From: Paenibacillus sp. JZ16
Lineage (GTDB): Bacteria > Bacillota > Bacilli > Paenibacillales > Paenibacillaceae
Length of the DNA stretch: 64,000 nucleotides
Direction of reading: 5' to 3'
NCBI RefSeq assembly: GCF_015326965.1
Contig: NZ_CP017659.1
Span: forward strand, 5,708,001 to 5,772,000
Part shown: piece by piece, positions 17,298 through 25,495 of the stretch
Position numbering within the stretch: position 1 is the first letter of the stretch
Layout of the letters: every line of letters starts with the position of its first letter
Made by a program: the position numbers and the translations under genes
Notes under the pieces: generated by a model
Databases searched by the model: none
Told to the model about the DNA's origin: nothing
The model's input: the letters and a program-made list of their open reading frames with translations, nothing else

Positions 17298-18953
17298 TTA
17301 CATGGAAACTTCCTTTTGTCCGGAGAGCTTCAGGAAGACGAGCAGCGACACGACCGTAATGACGGTAAGAATGGTTGACAGCGCTGCCGCCACGCCGTAG
17401 TTTCCGCGGATGACCTCGGTGTAGATGGCAACCGTTACGGTCTTGGTCTTGCCTGTATAAAGAATGATTGAGGTGCTTAGTTCGGTGATGATGGTAATCC
17501 AGCTTAAGATCGCGCCGGAGACGACGCCTGCCAGCATCATCGGAAGCGTGATCTTGAAGAACGTCTTCATCTGGGAAGCGCCCAGACTGATCGCCGCTTC
17601 CTCGATCCCATCGTTAATCTGATGCAGAATGGCCGCACTGGATCGAATCGTATAAGGCAGCCGCCGGATGACAAACGAAATGATCATGATGACGGCTGTT
17701 CCGCTTAGCGCCAGCGGCTTATTGTTGAACGTGATCAATAGAGCAATCCCGAGTATGGAACCGGGAACGATATACGGGAACATTGTGAAAATGTCCAATG
17801 TGTTCGTCAGTGCATTCTTCCTGCGAACGGTTACGTAAGCAATCAGTATCGCTAACAGAATGATGGCGACCAGCGAGACGATGGCCAGAAAGAACGTGTT
17901 CAGAATGACGCCGCCAATATTACTGAAAGCCTCTTGATAGCTTTGGAGCGAAAATCCTTTTACAAAGATTCTGCCGTTAGATTTCAGGAACGAAGTATAG
18001 ATGACATAGAGCTGCGGCAGCAGTGCGATTAACGTATACAGATAGATAACGGCATGAGCCGCAATGTTGCCGATCCCCTTCTTCTTCTTGGCTTCGATCG
18101 GATGCAGTGCACTCATCGTAAAGGATTTGCGATTGGCTACGAATTTTTGCAGTAGAAATATCGTGGTGGCGAACAGAACGACGATGACACTGATCGCTGC
18201 CGCAAAGCCGTCGTCGCCCCCGACCTCACTGATGAACTCGTTAAAGATCAGTACAGGCACGGTCTTGTATCCCTCACCGATCAGCATCGGCGTACCAAAA
18301 TCGGCAAGCGCACGCATGAAGACGAGCAGGCCGCCTGCCAGCAGGGTTGGCGTAATGAGCGGAAGGAGCACTTTGCGCATTTTGCCTAAGCCTGTATAAC
18401 CCATGCTCTCGGCTGCTTCCATCAACGATTGATCCATATTCTTCAGTGCGCCGGACACATACATGAAGATCAGAGGAACCATCTGCAAGGTTAAGACCAC
18501 CAAGATCCCCGTAAATCCGTAGATATCCGGCATCGTAATGCCGAATGTGCTGCTAACGAATTTCGTAATGACGCCGCTTCTGCCCAGCAGCAGGATCCAG
18601 GAGTAAGCGCCAATGAAAGGAGCCGACATCGAGGAGATCAGAATCATGACCCGAATGGCCGAACTGCCTTTAATCTTCACCGTTGCCATGATGTAGGCCA
18701 GCGGCGTTGCGATAATGGCGGCAAGCAAGGTAACGCTGACGGTAACTTTCACGCTGTTGAACAGCGCGTTTAAATAATAGGGCTTACTGAAAAACTTCGT
18801 GAAATAGGCGAGGGAAAAATCGCCTGTCGTACCGTTGTACACACTCTTGAACAGCATCGTAAACAAAGGCAGAGCGAGAAAAAGAATGTAGAATACAAAG
18901 ATCAGTAACGAAATGTTGGTCCAGACGTCAAATCGTTTGCGCGTCTCTCTCAT
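17298..18953 (-). CDS. fused double-domain ABC permease (AfuB/FbpB-like)
   Basis: 551 residues with about 12 membrane segments, formed by two homologous permease halves in one chain. Two EAA loops can be seen: LMEAAESMGYTGLGKMRKVLLP in the first half and IEEAAISLGASQMKTFFKITLP in the second. This fused arrangement is typical of FbpB/AfuB/ThiP-type importers. Its start overlaps the ATPase stop by 4 nt, showing translational coupling. Together with the ATPase and binding protein it forms a complete importer. Confidence 0.9.
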   Translation of the reverse strand: MRETRKRFDVWTNISLLIFVFYILFLALPLFTMLFKSVYNGTTGDFSLAYFTKFFSKPYYLNALFNSVKVTVSVTLLAAIIATPLAYIMATVKIKGSSAIRVMILISSMSAPFIGAYSWILLLGRSGVITKFVSSTFGITMPDIYGFTGILVVLTLQMVPLIFMYVSGALKNMDQSLMEAAESMGYTGLGKMRKVLLPLITPTLLAGGLLVFMRALADFGTPMLIGEGYKTVPVLIFNEFISEVGGDDGFAAAISVIVVLFATTIFLLQKFVANRKSFTMSALHPIEAKKKKGIGNIAAHAVIYLYTLIALLPQLYVIYTSFLKSNGRIFVKGFSLQSYQEAFSNIGGVILNTFFLAIVSLVAIILLAILIAYVTVRRKNALTNTLDIFTMFPYIVPGSILGIALLITFNNKPLALSGTAVIMIISFVIRRLPYTIRSSAAILHQINDGIEEAAISLGASQMKTFFKITLPMMLAGVVSGAILSWITIITELSTSIILYTGKTKTVTVAIYTEVIRGNYGVAAALSTILTVITVVSLLVFLKLSGQKEVSM

Positions 18954-20059
18954 AGCCGAGCGCCCCTAGTATAGTTCAGTTCGCCTGCCGCATCATAGAC
19001 ATTGATCTTCTCTTTTTTCACTTTGAGATAGATGACTTGGCCAGGTTCGAGGATCTGTGACGTTTTCGATTCCTGCGTGATCTCCATGCGTTGACCGGAC
19101 GACAAGTCCACAAAATAATGGGTGTTCTGCCCCAGAAATACGCTGTGCACAATCGTTGCTTTCATGCCGGTTTGGTCCTCGGTTAGAATGAACTCTTCCG
19201 GCCGAACCGAGATTTGAACGTTAAGTGTATCAGCCTTGGCATCGGATTTCGGAACCTCGATGTTAGACAGCTCTTCCATATAGCCGGAGCCGAAGTGCAG
19301 GACATGGCTGTCTGCCAATTTGGTTAAAGTACCGCCAAGAATGTTGGTACGGCCGATAAAGGTTGCAACGAATACGTTTGCAGGACGCTGGTAAATCTCC
19401 TGTGGTGTTCCGAGATGCTGAATCACGCCGGATTTCATGACCGCGATGCGGTCGGATACCGCCATGGCTTCCTCCTGATCGTGCGTAACGTAGACGGTTG
19501 TAATCCCGACTTCTCGCTGAATGTCTTTAATGGCATTACGCATGTCGACCCGAAGCTTGGCATCCAGGTTGGATAGAGGCTCATCCATCAGCAGGACATC
19601 CGGGCGGATGACGATCGCTCTGGCTAGCGCAACGCGCTGCTGCTGGCCGCCGGACAGATTCTTCGGCATACGATCTTTATAGGGCTCAATCTGAACGACC
19701 TTTAAGATCTCATCCACCTTGGCGTTAATCTCCGCTTTGGATAATTTTCGATTCTCCAGTCCGAACGCGATGTTTCCTTTGACGGTTAAGTGAGGGAAGA
19801 TCGCATAGCTCTGAAAGACCATCCCGATATTCCGCTTGCCCGGTTCCACCTGGTTAATGACGCGCTCGTTAAAATGAATGGTTCCGCCTTCAATGCTGTT
19901 GAAGCCGGCGATCATGCGCAGCAGTGTCGTCTTGCCGCACCCGGAAGGCCCGAGAAGGGTGAAGAATTCACCCTTTTTAATCTCCAGGGACAGCTCGGGA
20001 ATGACGGTTGTGTCGCCGTATTTTTTGATTAGGTCTTGAATGGTTATGGTTACGCTCAT
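18950..20059 (-). CDS. ABC transporter ATPase (AfuC/FbpC/PotA-type)
   Basis: 369 residues. Walker A GPSGCGKTT, Q-loop FQSYAIFPHLTV, signature LSGGQQQR, Walker B VLLMDEPLSNLDA and a switch His in VTHDQEEA are all present. The C-terminal ~130 residues form a TOBE/OB regulatory domain. ATG 20059 is placed 5 nt after AGGTGA on the minus strand. The ATPase energises the permease downstream, with which it overlaps by 4 nt. Confidence 0.92.
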   Translation of the reverse strand: MSVTITIQDLIKKYGDTTVIPELSLEIKKGEFFTLLGPSGCGKTTLLRMIAGFNSIEGGTIHFNERVINQVEPGKRNIGMVFQSYAIFPHLTVKGNIAFGLENRKLSKAEINAKVDEILKVVQIEPYKDRMPKNLSGGQQQRVALARAIVIRPDVLLMDEPLSNLDAKLRVDMRNAIKDIQREVGITTVYVTHDQEEAMAVSDRIAVMKSGVIQHLGTPQEIYQRPANVFVATFIGRTNILGGTLTKLADSHVLHFGSGYMEELSNIEVPKSDAKADTLNVQISVRPEEFILTEDQTGMKATIVHSVFLGQNTHYFVDLSSGQRMEITQESKTSQILEPGQVIYLKVKKEKINVYDAAGELNYTRGARL

Positions 20060-20081
20060 GGTTGTCACCTGATTCTATAGT

Positions 20082-21104
20082 TTATTTAACGCTAGTGAAC
20101 AAATCGACATAACGCTCTACGATCTCGGATTTATGCTCGCTGACATAGTCTGTGTCTTCATCAATCATGTGAATTTCTTCATAAGGCTTCATGTGGTCGC
20201 CAAGCTTCGTATCCTGGCGGAGCGGACGATTCGTTAATTGCGTCCCGAATGCATCCTGAGCTTCTTGAGACAGAATGAAGTCGATGAATTTCTTGGCGTT
20301 GTCCATATGCGGTGCATCTTTGATAATGGCAGATCCCGCATCCAGGAATACCGCGCCTTCTTTTGGATATACGATTTCTACCGGAGCTCCGTTCTTTACA
20401 TAGGTGCTGGAAGGGTCTTCATAGGTAAGGCCGACCACATATTCACCGTCTGCCACGCTTTTGTGAACAGCACCGGAACCGCTCGCGATTTTGCCGTCCA
20501 GGTTCTCGATCAGCTGACCGACGTAGTTCCAGCCTTGTTCATTCTCATAATCGCCGCCCATCGCTTTCAACATATTGGTTAACTGGGCGAAAGCGGAGCT
20601 TGAGCTTGCCGGATCAGCGGAGGCAATCTTCCCTTTGAGCTGCGGGTTCAACAAATCCGCATAACCTTCGATTTTGATGTCGCCGATTAGATTTTTGTTC
20701 ACGAGCAGCACGCTGCCATCCGAGATATAAGGAGTAGCGAAGCCCGACGTATTGCGGTGACCTTCCATTAAGTTCTTGTCTTCAGGTGATACGGAAGGCT
20801 CGTATAAAGCTTCATTTTCACGGAAACCGGCCATAGAACCGCCGAACATCACGTCAGCGTAAGGGTTTTGCTTCTCGGACTGTAAGCGCTTAATAATTTC
20901 GCCGGTACCAGCCGTTACAAGCTCAACCGTAATCCCGGTCTGCTTCTCGAACATCGGGATGATGGTCTTGATGATCTCCTCGCTATTCGGACTGTAGATG
21001 ACGAGTTTATTAGACGAAGCCGAGTCGGGCTCGCTGCTTCCGCAACCGCTTAGCGCCCCCATAATCAACACGCAGGTTAACAGTAAAATCGACAGCTTTT
21101 TCAT
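20082..21104 (-). CDS. solute-binding lipoprotein, AfuA/HptA-like
   Basis: 340 residues with a lipoprotein signal (LSGC lipobox). The fold is the Fe(III)-binding-protein type (SPNSEEIIKTIIPMFEKQTG near the N-terminus, then VGLTYEDP). I do not see the paired tyrosines that ferric-binding proteins use. Family members of this kind include AfuA, which binds sugar phosphates, and HptA, which works with HptRS. Linkage to a YesMN-type two-component system in one operon favours a phosphorylated solute over iron; this is inference. ATG 21104 follows AAGGGGGA. Confidence 0.8.
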   Translation of the reverse strand: MKKLSILLLTCVLIMGALSGCGSSEPDSASSNKLVIYSPNSEEIIKTIIPMFEKQTGITVELVTAGTGEIIKRLQSEKQNPYADVMFGGSMAGFRENEALYEPSVSPEDKNLMEGHRNTSGFATPYISDGSVLLVNKNLIGDIKIEGYADLLNPQLKGKIASADPASSSSAFAQLTNMLKAMGGDYENEQGWNYVGQLIENLDGKIASGSGAVHKSVADGEYVVGLTYEDPSSTYVKNGAPVEIVYPKEGAVFLDAGSAIIKDAPHMDNAKKFIDFILSQEAQDAFGTQLTNRPLRQDTKLGDHMKPYEEIHMIDEDTDYVSEHKSEIVERYVDLFTSVK

Positions 21105-21148
21105 GTATAATCCCCCTTGAACAAAGTTCATTTCGTAATTGCATGTTC

Positions 21149-21177
21149 ATTGTAGCAAGCTTGGTACCGTTTACATA
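21149..21177 (-). promoter_or_regulatory. importer promoter overlapped by cre-like site
   Basis: On the minus strand a TACAAT -10 (21149-21154) lies 17 nt from a weak TATGTA -35 (21172-21177). Between and across the -35 lies TGTAAACGGTACCA (21162-21175), one base from the CcpA cre consensus TGWNANCGNTNWCA. Catabolite repression of the importer operon is likely. Confidence 0.5.
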
Positions 21178-21350
21178 ATCCCATAATCCGCAAACATCGT
21201 CTAAAATACGCAACCTAATTTGGAGTAGAAGAGATCTGGGCCGATATACTTTTAAAGAATTCTTTCAGACTCGTTAGGGCAAGATATGGTTTGGAACAAC
21301 GTCTGGCAAGATGGAGCTGTTCCTATCACAATGTCGAGGGAGTGAGATGG

Positions 21351-21578
21351 ATGGCTAATAAAAACGATCGTAATCAAAAGGTTGATTCTGACCGCGACAC
21401 GACCAACATGGATATTGAAGCTGGAGAAGCTTTAGGAACAGCTGGCGGCGGCGCGGTGGGTGCTGCTGTAGGTTCCGTTCTGGGTCCAATCGGCACGATT
21501 GCCGGCGGTATCGCAGGCGCAGCATTGGGAAACAAAGCTGGCGACGCTGTAGACAATGACGACAACGATTCAAAATAA
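21351..21578 (+). CDS. small glycine-zipper protein
   Basis: 75 residues: a charged N-terminus (about 25 residues), a central Gly/Ala-rich hydrophobic stretch with repeated GxxxG/AxxxG spacing (GTAGGGAVGAAVGSVLGPIG), and an Asp/Asn-rich tail. Such sequences insert into membranes as glycine zippers. GAGGGAGTGAG precedes ATG 21351. The gene is monocistronic with a strong terminator. Function unknown; a stress-related membrane role is a guess. Confidence 0.65.
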   Translation: MANKNDRNQKVDSDRDTTNMDIEAGEALGTAGGGAVGAAVGSVLGPIGTIAGGIAGAALGNKAGDAVDNDDNDSK

Positions 21579-21666
21579 ACGGCGTTAACACTTCCATCTG
21601 TACGAGTACAAATAAGAGGACCCAAGGAATATAGGTGCCCTCAATAATTTGAGCTGTTATGTAGAT

Positions 21667-21698
21667 AAGAACCGCGCTCTCGCGCGGTTCTTTAATTT
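21667..21698 (+). terminator. intrinsic terminator
   Basis: A perfect 11-bp stem (21667-21677 with 21682-21692, TCTC loop) is followed by a T-rich run. It closes the glycine-zipper gene. Confidence 0.85.
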
Positions 21699-21751
21699 TA
21701 CGTATAAGTTCAATGTAGTAGTAAATTTCAACTTCCTTCGCTTGACATATC

Positions 21752-21797
21752 ACTACGTGATGTAGTAGGTTATAATCACTACATCGTGTAGTGATTA
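21752..21797 (+). promoter_or_regulatory. tandem BlaI-type operators
   Basis: Two dyads sit upstream of blaI. Site 1 is ACTAC-N5-GTAGT (21752-21766). Site 2 is a perfect TAATCACTAC-N5-GTAGTGATTA (21773-21797) with an ACTACA-N3-TGTAGT core like BlaI/MecI operators. Centres are 26 bp apart. A TATAAT lies at 21771-21776 and a TTGACA at 21742-21747, but their 23-nt spacing is too long for one promoter. Autorepression by the following gene is likely. Confidence 0.7.
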
Positions 21798-21838
21798 AGT
21801 TCGTTATGGACGCATAACGACGTAAAGAGGTGTTCACC

Positions 21839-22213
21839 GTGAACCAAGTTCAAAAATTATCGGATACCGAAATGGAGCTAATGGAGGTGATTTGGGAGTG
21901 TACGCCGCCTGTCACATCCACCGAATTGCTCGCTCTGTTTGCCGAGAGAGGTAGGGAATGGAAGGCACAGACCATCTCCACCTTCTTATCGCGTTTGGTG
22001 GACAAAGGGGCGCTCACGGCTACAAGGGATGGGCGGACCAATAAATATACGCCTCGCATTTCGCCTGAAGATTATAAGCTTATGGAAACGCAGCATGTTC
22101 TGGACGGATTATATCAAGGCTCGGTTAAAAATCTAATTTCAGCTTTGTATGACGGCGAAAAGCTTTCAGATGAAGATATTGCAGAGCTGAAGCAATGGTT
22201 TTCGCAAAAGTAG
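21839..22213 (+). CDS. blaI: BlaI/MecI-family repressor
   Basis: 124 residues. An N-terminal winged helix begins LSDTEMELMEVIWE and contains the recognition region KAQTISTFLSRLVDKGAL; the C-terminal helices allow dimerisation. GTG 21839 is chosen because AAAGAGG ends 8 nt upstream; GTG 21830 overlaps that site. Members of this family repress genes until a BlaR1-type membrane protease triggers their cleavage. It sits 8 nt before the BlaR1-like gene. No beta-lactamase gene is in the window. Confidence 0.9.
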   Translation: MNQVQKLSDTEMELMEVIWECTPPVTSTELLALFAERGREWKAQTISTFLSRLVDKGALTATRDGRTNKYTPRISPEDYKLMETQHVLDGLYQGSVKNLISALYDGEKLSDEDIAELKQWFSQK

Positions 22214-22221
22214 GGGGGCTT

Positions 22222-23712
22222 ATGAATACGATTCTTGAAACGCTGTTTACCCTTACCGCTGCTGGAAGTGCCGTCGTAGCCAGCATGCTTGTCCTGCGGA
22301 TCGTATCCGTCCATGCCTTTCCTACAAAGTGGCGTTATGGAATGAACAAAATGGCAATAGGCTTTTATCTTTTACCCGTAGTCCTTGGTATTCAGTGGAT
22401 CTTGCCGCTTTTTACATTCAATGCAACAGCAACCGTTCCCATCGTGAACGAGCTGCCTTCAACTGTGCAGCATGCGCTGCCCGGTCCATATTCAGGGATT
22501 CATCCGGAGCCGCTCATCCGAGATCAGACCATATCAGCAAACATAGCACTTCCCCTGATTGTCCTATGGGCAGTCGGCGCTATAGCTTTTGCTGCATGGC
22601 AGATGTATTGTTATCGCAGATTTTTAAAGAAACTAGAACATACACGTACCAACGTTCCGACAAGCAGCGAAGCAGCCAAACAGCTCTCCTTCATTAAGGA
22701 AGCCCTTGGTGTGAAAAGCAGTGTCAGGCTTGCCTACAGCTCCATCATTCGGAGTCCTGTTCTTGTCGGCCTATGGAAACCAACCATTTATCTCCCTATA
22801 GAGAATACCGTTAACGTGGACATGGTGATCCGACATGAGTTGATCCATCTGAAACGGAAAGATTTATGGGTCAAAGCGTTTACGCTCGGAGCAAGCGCCG
22901 TGCATTGGTTTAACCCTTTGGTGCACATTCTTCGCAAGGACATTCATATATGGAGCGAGCTGTCTTGTGATGAAGAGGTCGTAAAAGAGATGTCCTATGC
23001 CGAGCGAAAACGCTATGGGGAGACGATCTTAAGCGTCATGGCAGGATCAAGGAATTTACCCGTGCAATTCTGTGCCTCCTTATCCGGTGACGGCAAACAA
23101 TTAAAGAGGAGATTAATGATGATGCTGAATGTAAAGAAACAAAAAAAGAAAACGATGTATCTCACGATAACAGCAGTGTTTTTGGTTGCTGCAATTAGCA
23201 CATCCGCAGCGGCATGGGCTTCTAACCATACGCCCAGAGTCATTGGAAATGAGGAAAGTCATGCTGAAGCTCAACGACAAGAAGCTGCCCCTAGGCCGGT
23301 ACCTCCTGAAACCGTCGTTGAGAGTGAAGGAAACGATGTTGAAACTCAGCTGGAGGAAGCTCGTCCTGCACCTGTTGTAGAGCATGAAGGAAGCAATGTT
23401 GCAGCTCTTTCACAAGAAGCTCGTCCTGTACCTGTTGTAGAGCATGAAGGAAGCAAAGTTGTAGCTCCTCCACAAGAAGTTCGTCTTGTACCTGTTGTAG
23501 AGCATGAAGGAAGCAATGTTGTAGCTCCTCCACAAGAAGTTCGTCTTGTACCTGTTGTAGAGCATGAAGGAAGCAATGTTGTAGCTCCTCTTCAAGAAGC
23601 TGCCCCTTCGGAGGCGGTCGTTGAGAGTGAAGGAGACCAAGATGTAGCTCCTCCAACAGTTCGTCCTGTAGACGATCCACACGAGCTCCCCCAGGTAGTT
23701 CCATCACGGTAA
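22222..23712 (+). CDS. BlaR1/MecR1-like M56 membrane metallopeptidase with repeat tail
   Basis: 496 residues. N-terminal membrane segments flank a cytoplasmic M56 peptidase domain with zinc motif HELIH (205-209), preceded by SPVLVGLWKPTIYLP as in BlaR1. A last transmembrane helix lies at about 311-335. The outside part is not the penicillin-binding sensor domain of BlaR1/MecR1. It is a low-complexity tail with 20-residue repeats (VVEHEGSNVVAPPQE). What it senses is therefore unclear. It probably cleaves or inactivates the BlaI protein encoded just upstream. Confidence 0.85.
   Translation: MNTILETLFTLTAAGSAVVASMLVLRIVSVHAFPTKWRYGMNKMAIGFYLLPVVLGIQWILPLFTFNATATVPIVNELPSTVQHALPGPYSGIHPEPLIRDQTISANIALPLIVLWAVGAIAFAAWQMYCYRRFLKKLEHTRTNVPTSSEAAKQLSFIKEALGVKSSVRLAYSSIIRSPVLVGLWKPTIYLPIENTVNVDMVIRHELIHLKRKDLWVKAFTLGASAVHWFNPLVHILRKDIHIWSELSCDEEVVKEMSYAERKRYGETILSVMAGSRNLPVQFCASLSGDGKQLKRRLMMMLNVKKQKKKTMYLTITAVFLVAAISTSAAAWASNHTPRVIGNEESHAEAQRQEAAPRPVPPETVVESEGNDVETQLEEARPAPVVEHEGSNVAALSQEARPVPVVEHEGSKVVAPPQEVRLVPVVEHEGSNVVAPPQEVRLVPVVEHEGSNVVAPLQEAAPSEAVVESEGDQDVAPPTVRPVDDPHELPQVVPSR
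23341..23600 (+). repeat. 60-bp in-frame tandem repeat
   Basis: Four copies of a 60-bp unit lie end to end inside the BlaR1-like gene, with a degenerate fifth unit. Copies at 23461-23520 and 23521-23580 are identical; those at 23401-23460 and 23341-23400 differ at a few positions. The unit is a multiple of three, so copy changes keep the frame. Such near-identical copies suggest recent expansion. Confidence 0.85.
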
Positions 23713-23778
23713 GATTTATAACGCCTGAAGAACTTGCCGAGTATGATTTTGATAAATAAGAAACCTCATTTTAAAAAG

Positions 23779-23806
23779 AGCGCTGTCATTAGGGCAGTGC
23801 TTTTTT
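23779..23806 (+). terminator. intrinsic terminator
   Basis: AGCGCTG pairs with CAGTGCT (one G-U) across a nine-base loop and is followed by six Ts. It closes the blaI-blaR1-like operon. Confidence 0.75.
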
Positions 23807-24004
23807 GTGGCTTGTATCACTACTTATCAATGTTGATAAAACTAAAGTAGCAGGCGATTAATCTAATTTGGCTTCATACAGAATGGCTCAGATAGCATCT
23901 GTAGTTGTAGCTGTATAAGCCCGCCTATGGTACGATATGAAGGATTGGCAAGCGACTCAGCTAGCGAATCATGCGATCATAGACATGGGATTGGGGATAA
24001 CATC

Positions 24005-24880
24005 TTGAAGACGTTTAAGAAAGTTTACATAGAAATTACGAGTATTTGTAATCTGGCCTGCACGTTCTGCCCGCCGACGGAGCGCAAGGCCAACTTCATT
24101 AAAGTGGAAGACTTTGCGAGAAGATTGGATGAGATCAAGCCGCATACGAGTTACATTTATCTGCATGTGAAGGGGGAGCCGCTGCTCCATCCGAAGATCG
24201 ATGAGCTGCTGGATATCAGCCATGAAAAAGGGTTCAAGGTCAACATTACGACCAACGGCACGTTGATCGCGAAGAACCGGCATAAGCTGCTGGGCAAGCC
24301 GGCCTTAAGACAGATGAACTTCTCGCTTCACAGCTTTGATGGTCATGTCGGGTCCACGGACCGTGAGGGATATTTGCGGGAGATTCTATCCTTTGTTCGT
24401 GCTGCCGAGGAGCATAAAGTCATCTTCTCGTTCCGTTTGTGGAATCTGACCCAGGACAACCAAACGAACCTGGAGAAGAGCCGCAATCGCCAGACACTCG
24501 AAATTTTGGAGCAGGAATTCAACCTGGACTACCGAATCGAGGAAAAGGTTGAACCCGGCGGCGGCGTGAAGGTCGCCGACCATGTCTATCTGAATCAGGA
24601 TTATGAGTTTCAGTGGCCAAGTCTGACAGCCCCGGAGGATGAAGGCAAAGGCTTCTGCCATGCGCTTCGCAGCCAGGCGGCCATTCTGGTAGACGGGACG
24701 GTCGTGCCGTGCTGTCTGGATGGGGAAGGGGTCATCAACTTGGGCAATATCCATCAGAAGTCCTTCTCGGAGATCGTTGACGGGGAGCGGGCGAACAATC
24801 TTGTGGATGGATTTTCGCGCCGGGAAGCTGTTGAGGAGTTATGCAGAAAATGCGGGTATCGGCAGCGGTTTGGGGCATAA
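24005..24880 (+). CDS. radical SAM/SPASM-domain protein
   Basis: 291 residues. The radical SAM cluster motif CNLACTFC gives Cys15, Cys19 and Cys22. A LHVKGEPLLHP block is in the GGE-motif position, and the C-terminal region has further cysteines (GFCHAL, VPCCLDGEG, CRKCGY), typical of a SPASM domain binding an extra Fe-S cluster. SPASM enzymes often modify peptides or mature enzymes, but no precursor peptide gene is evident nearby. TTG 24005 matches the usual family start (LKTFKKVYIEITS); upstream codons lack a ribosome binding site. Substrate unknown. Confidence 0.85.
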   Translation: MKTFKKVYIEITSICNLACTFCPPTERKANFIKVEDFARRLDEIKPHTSYIYLHVKGEPLLHPKIDELLDISHEKGFKVNITTNGTLIAKNRHKLLGKPALRQMNFSLHSFDGHVGSTDREGYLREILSFVRAAEEHKVIFSFRLWNLTQDNQTNLEKSRNRQTLEILEQEFNLDYRIEEKVEPGGGVKVADHVYLNQDYEFQWPSLTAPEDEGKGFCHALRSQAAILVDGTVVPCCLDGEGVINLGNIHQKSFSEIVDGERANNLVDGFSRREAVEELCRKCGYRQRFGA

Positions 24881-24937
24881 CTGGAACTGGATATAAAGAC
24901 GTAGTGTACGTTTAGAAAATAGGAACAGTGCCGTCAT

Positions 24938-24972
24938 AAAAAACGATCCATAATATAATTGGATCGTTTTTT
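24938..24972 (+). terminator. intrinsic terminator
   Basis: AAACGATCCA pairs with TGGATCGTTT around a short AT-rich loop, with six Ts at the end. It follows the radical SAM gene. Confidence 0.8.
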
Positions 24973-25097
24973 GTGTAATGATTTAGTTTATTATGGGTTT
25001 TTCGCATATTCAGACTTATAATTGGATAAACATGATTTTTCAAGCTGGAGTTACTCTTTGAATTACTTAAAAACAGGAATTCGGGGAGGCAGTATAA

Positions 25098-25283
25098 ATG
25101 AATAACAACTGTGATCATGAACGAGAAGAACTTGAGAACAAACTAAGGAAAGAGTATGAAAAAAATGCAATTTTGAATTTTTCACAATCCATTGGAAAAA
25201 CAATGATTGGTCATCAAACAGGATGCTTAACTACGCTAATAGCAATATTTATCATATTCCTAATTTTCTTCTTGAATAAGTAA
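25098..25283 (+). CDS. small single-pass membrane protein
   Basis: 61 residues: a charged, probably helical N-terminal half (EREELENKLRKEYEKN) and one C-terminal transmembrane segment (LTTLIAIFIIFLIFFL). GGGGAGG precedes ATG 25098 at good spacing, and a terminator follows, so the gene looks real. Function not recognised. Confidence 0.6.
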   Translation: MNNNCDHEREELENKLRKEYEKNAILNFSQSIGKTMIGHQTGCLTTLIAIFIIFLIFFLNK

Positions 25284-25343
25284 AATCAATGATCCAAAGA
25301 AAGGGGGGTTGAATGAAATTTTGCGGTAGATAATAGCCGAAAC

Positions 25344-25376
25344 AAGAGGCGGAGAAAAATTCCGCTTCTTTTTTTA
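25344..25376 (+). terminator. intrinsic terminator
   Basis: AAGAGGCGGA pairs with TCCGCTTCTT (one G-U) and runs into seven Ts. It ends the small membrane protein gene. Confidence 0.75.
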
Positions 25377-25495
25377 TACTAAAGTATGGTATCGTTATAT
25401 GTTATGACGTAAAGGAACGGCTTGTGGAGACTCTATATGAGATGCCCCATGTTACGTGATGAGACAATATAGGTATTCACCTTAAAGGAGACCCC

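Noticed and set aside
20082..21104. Calling the AfuA-like protein a ferric iron receptor
   Set aside because: Iron-binding tyrosine pair not seen, no Fur box, and a YesMN-type sensor is in the operon.
23291..23707. Periodic repeats that could suggest a CRISPR array or a minus-strand Leu/Gln-rich protein
   Set aside because: Repeats are contiguous 60-bp units with no spacers and keep the BlaR1-like frame; the minus-strand repeat protein is their mirror.
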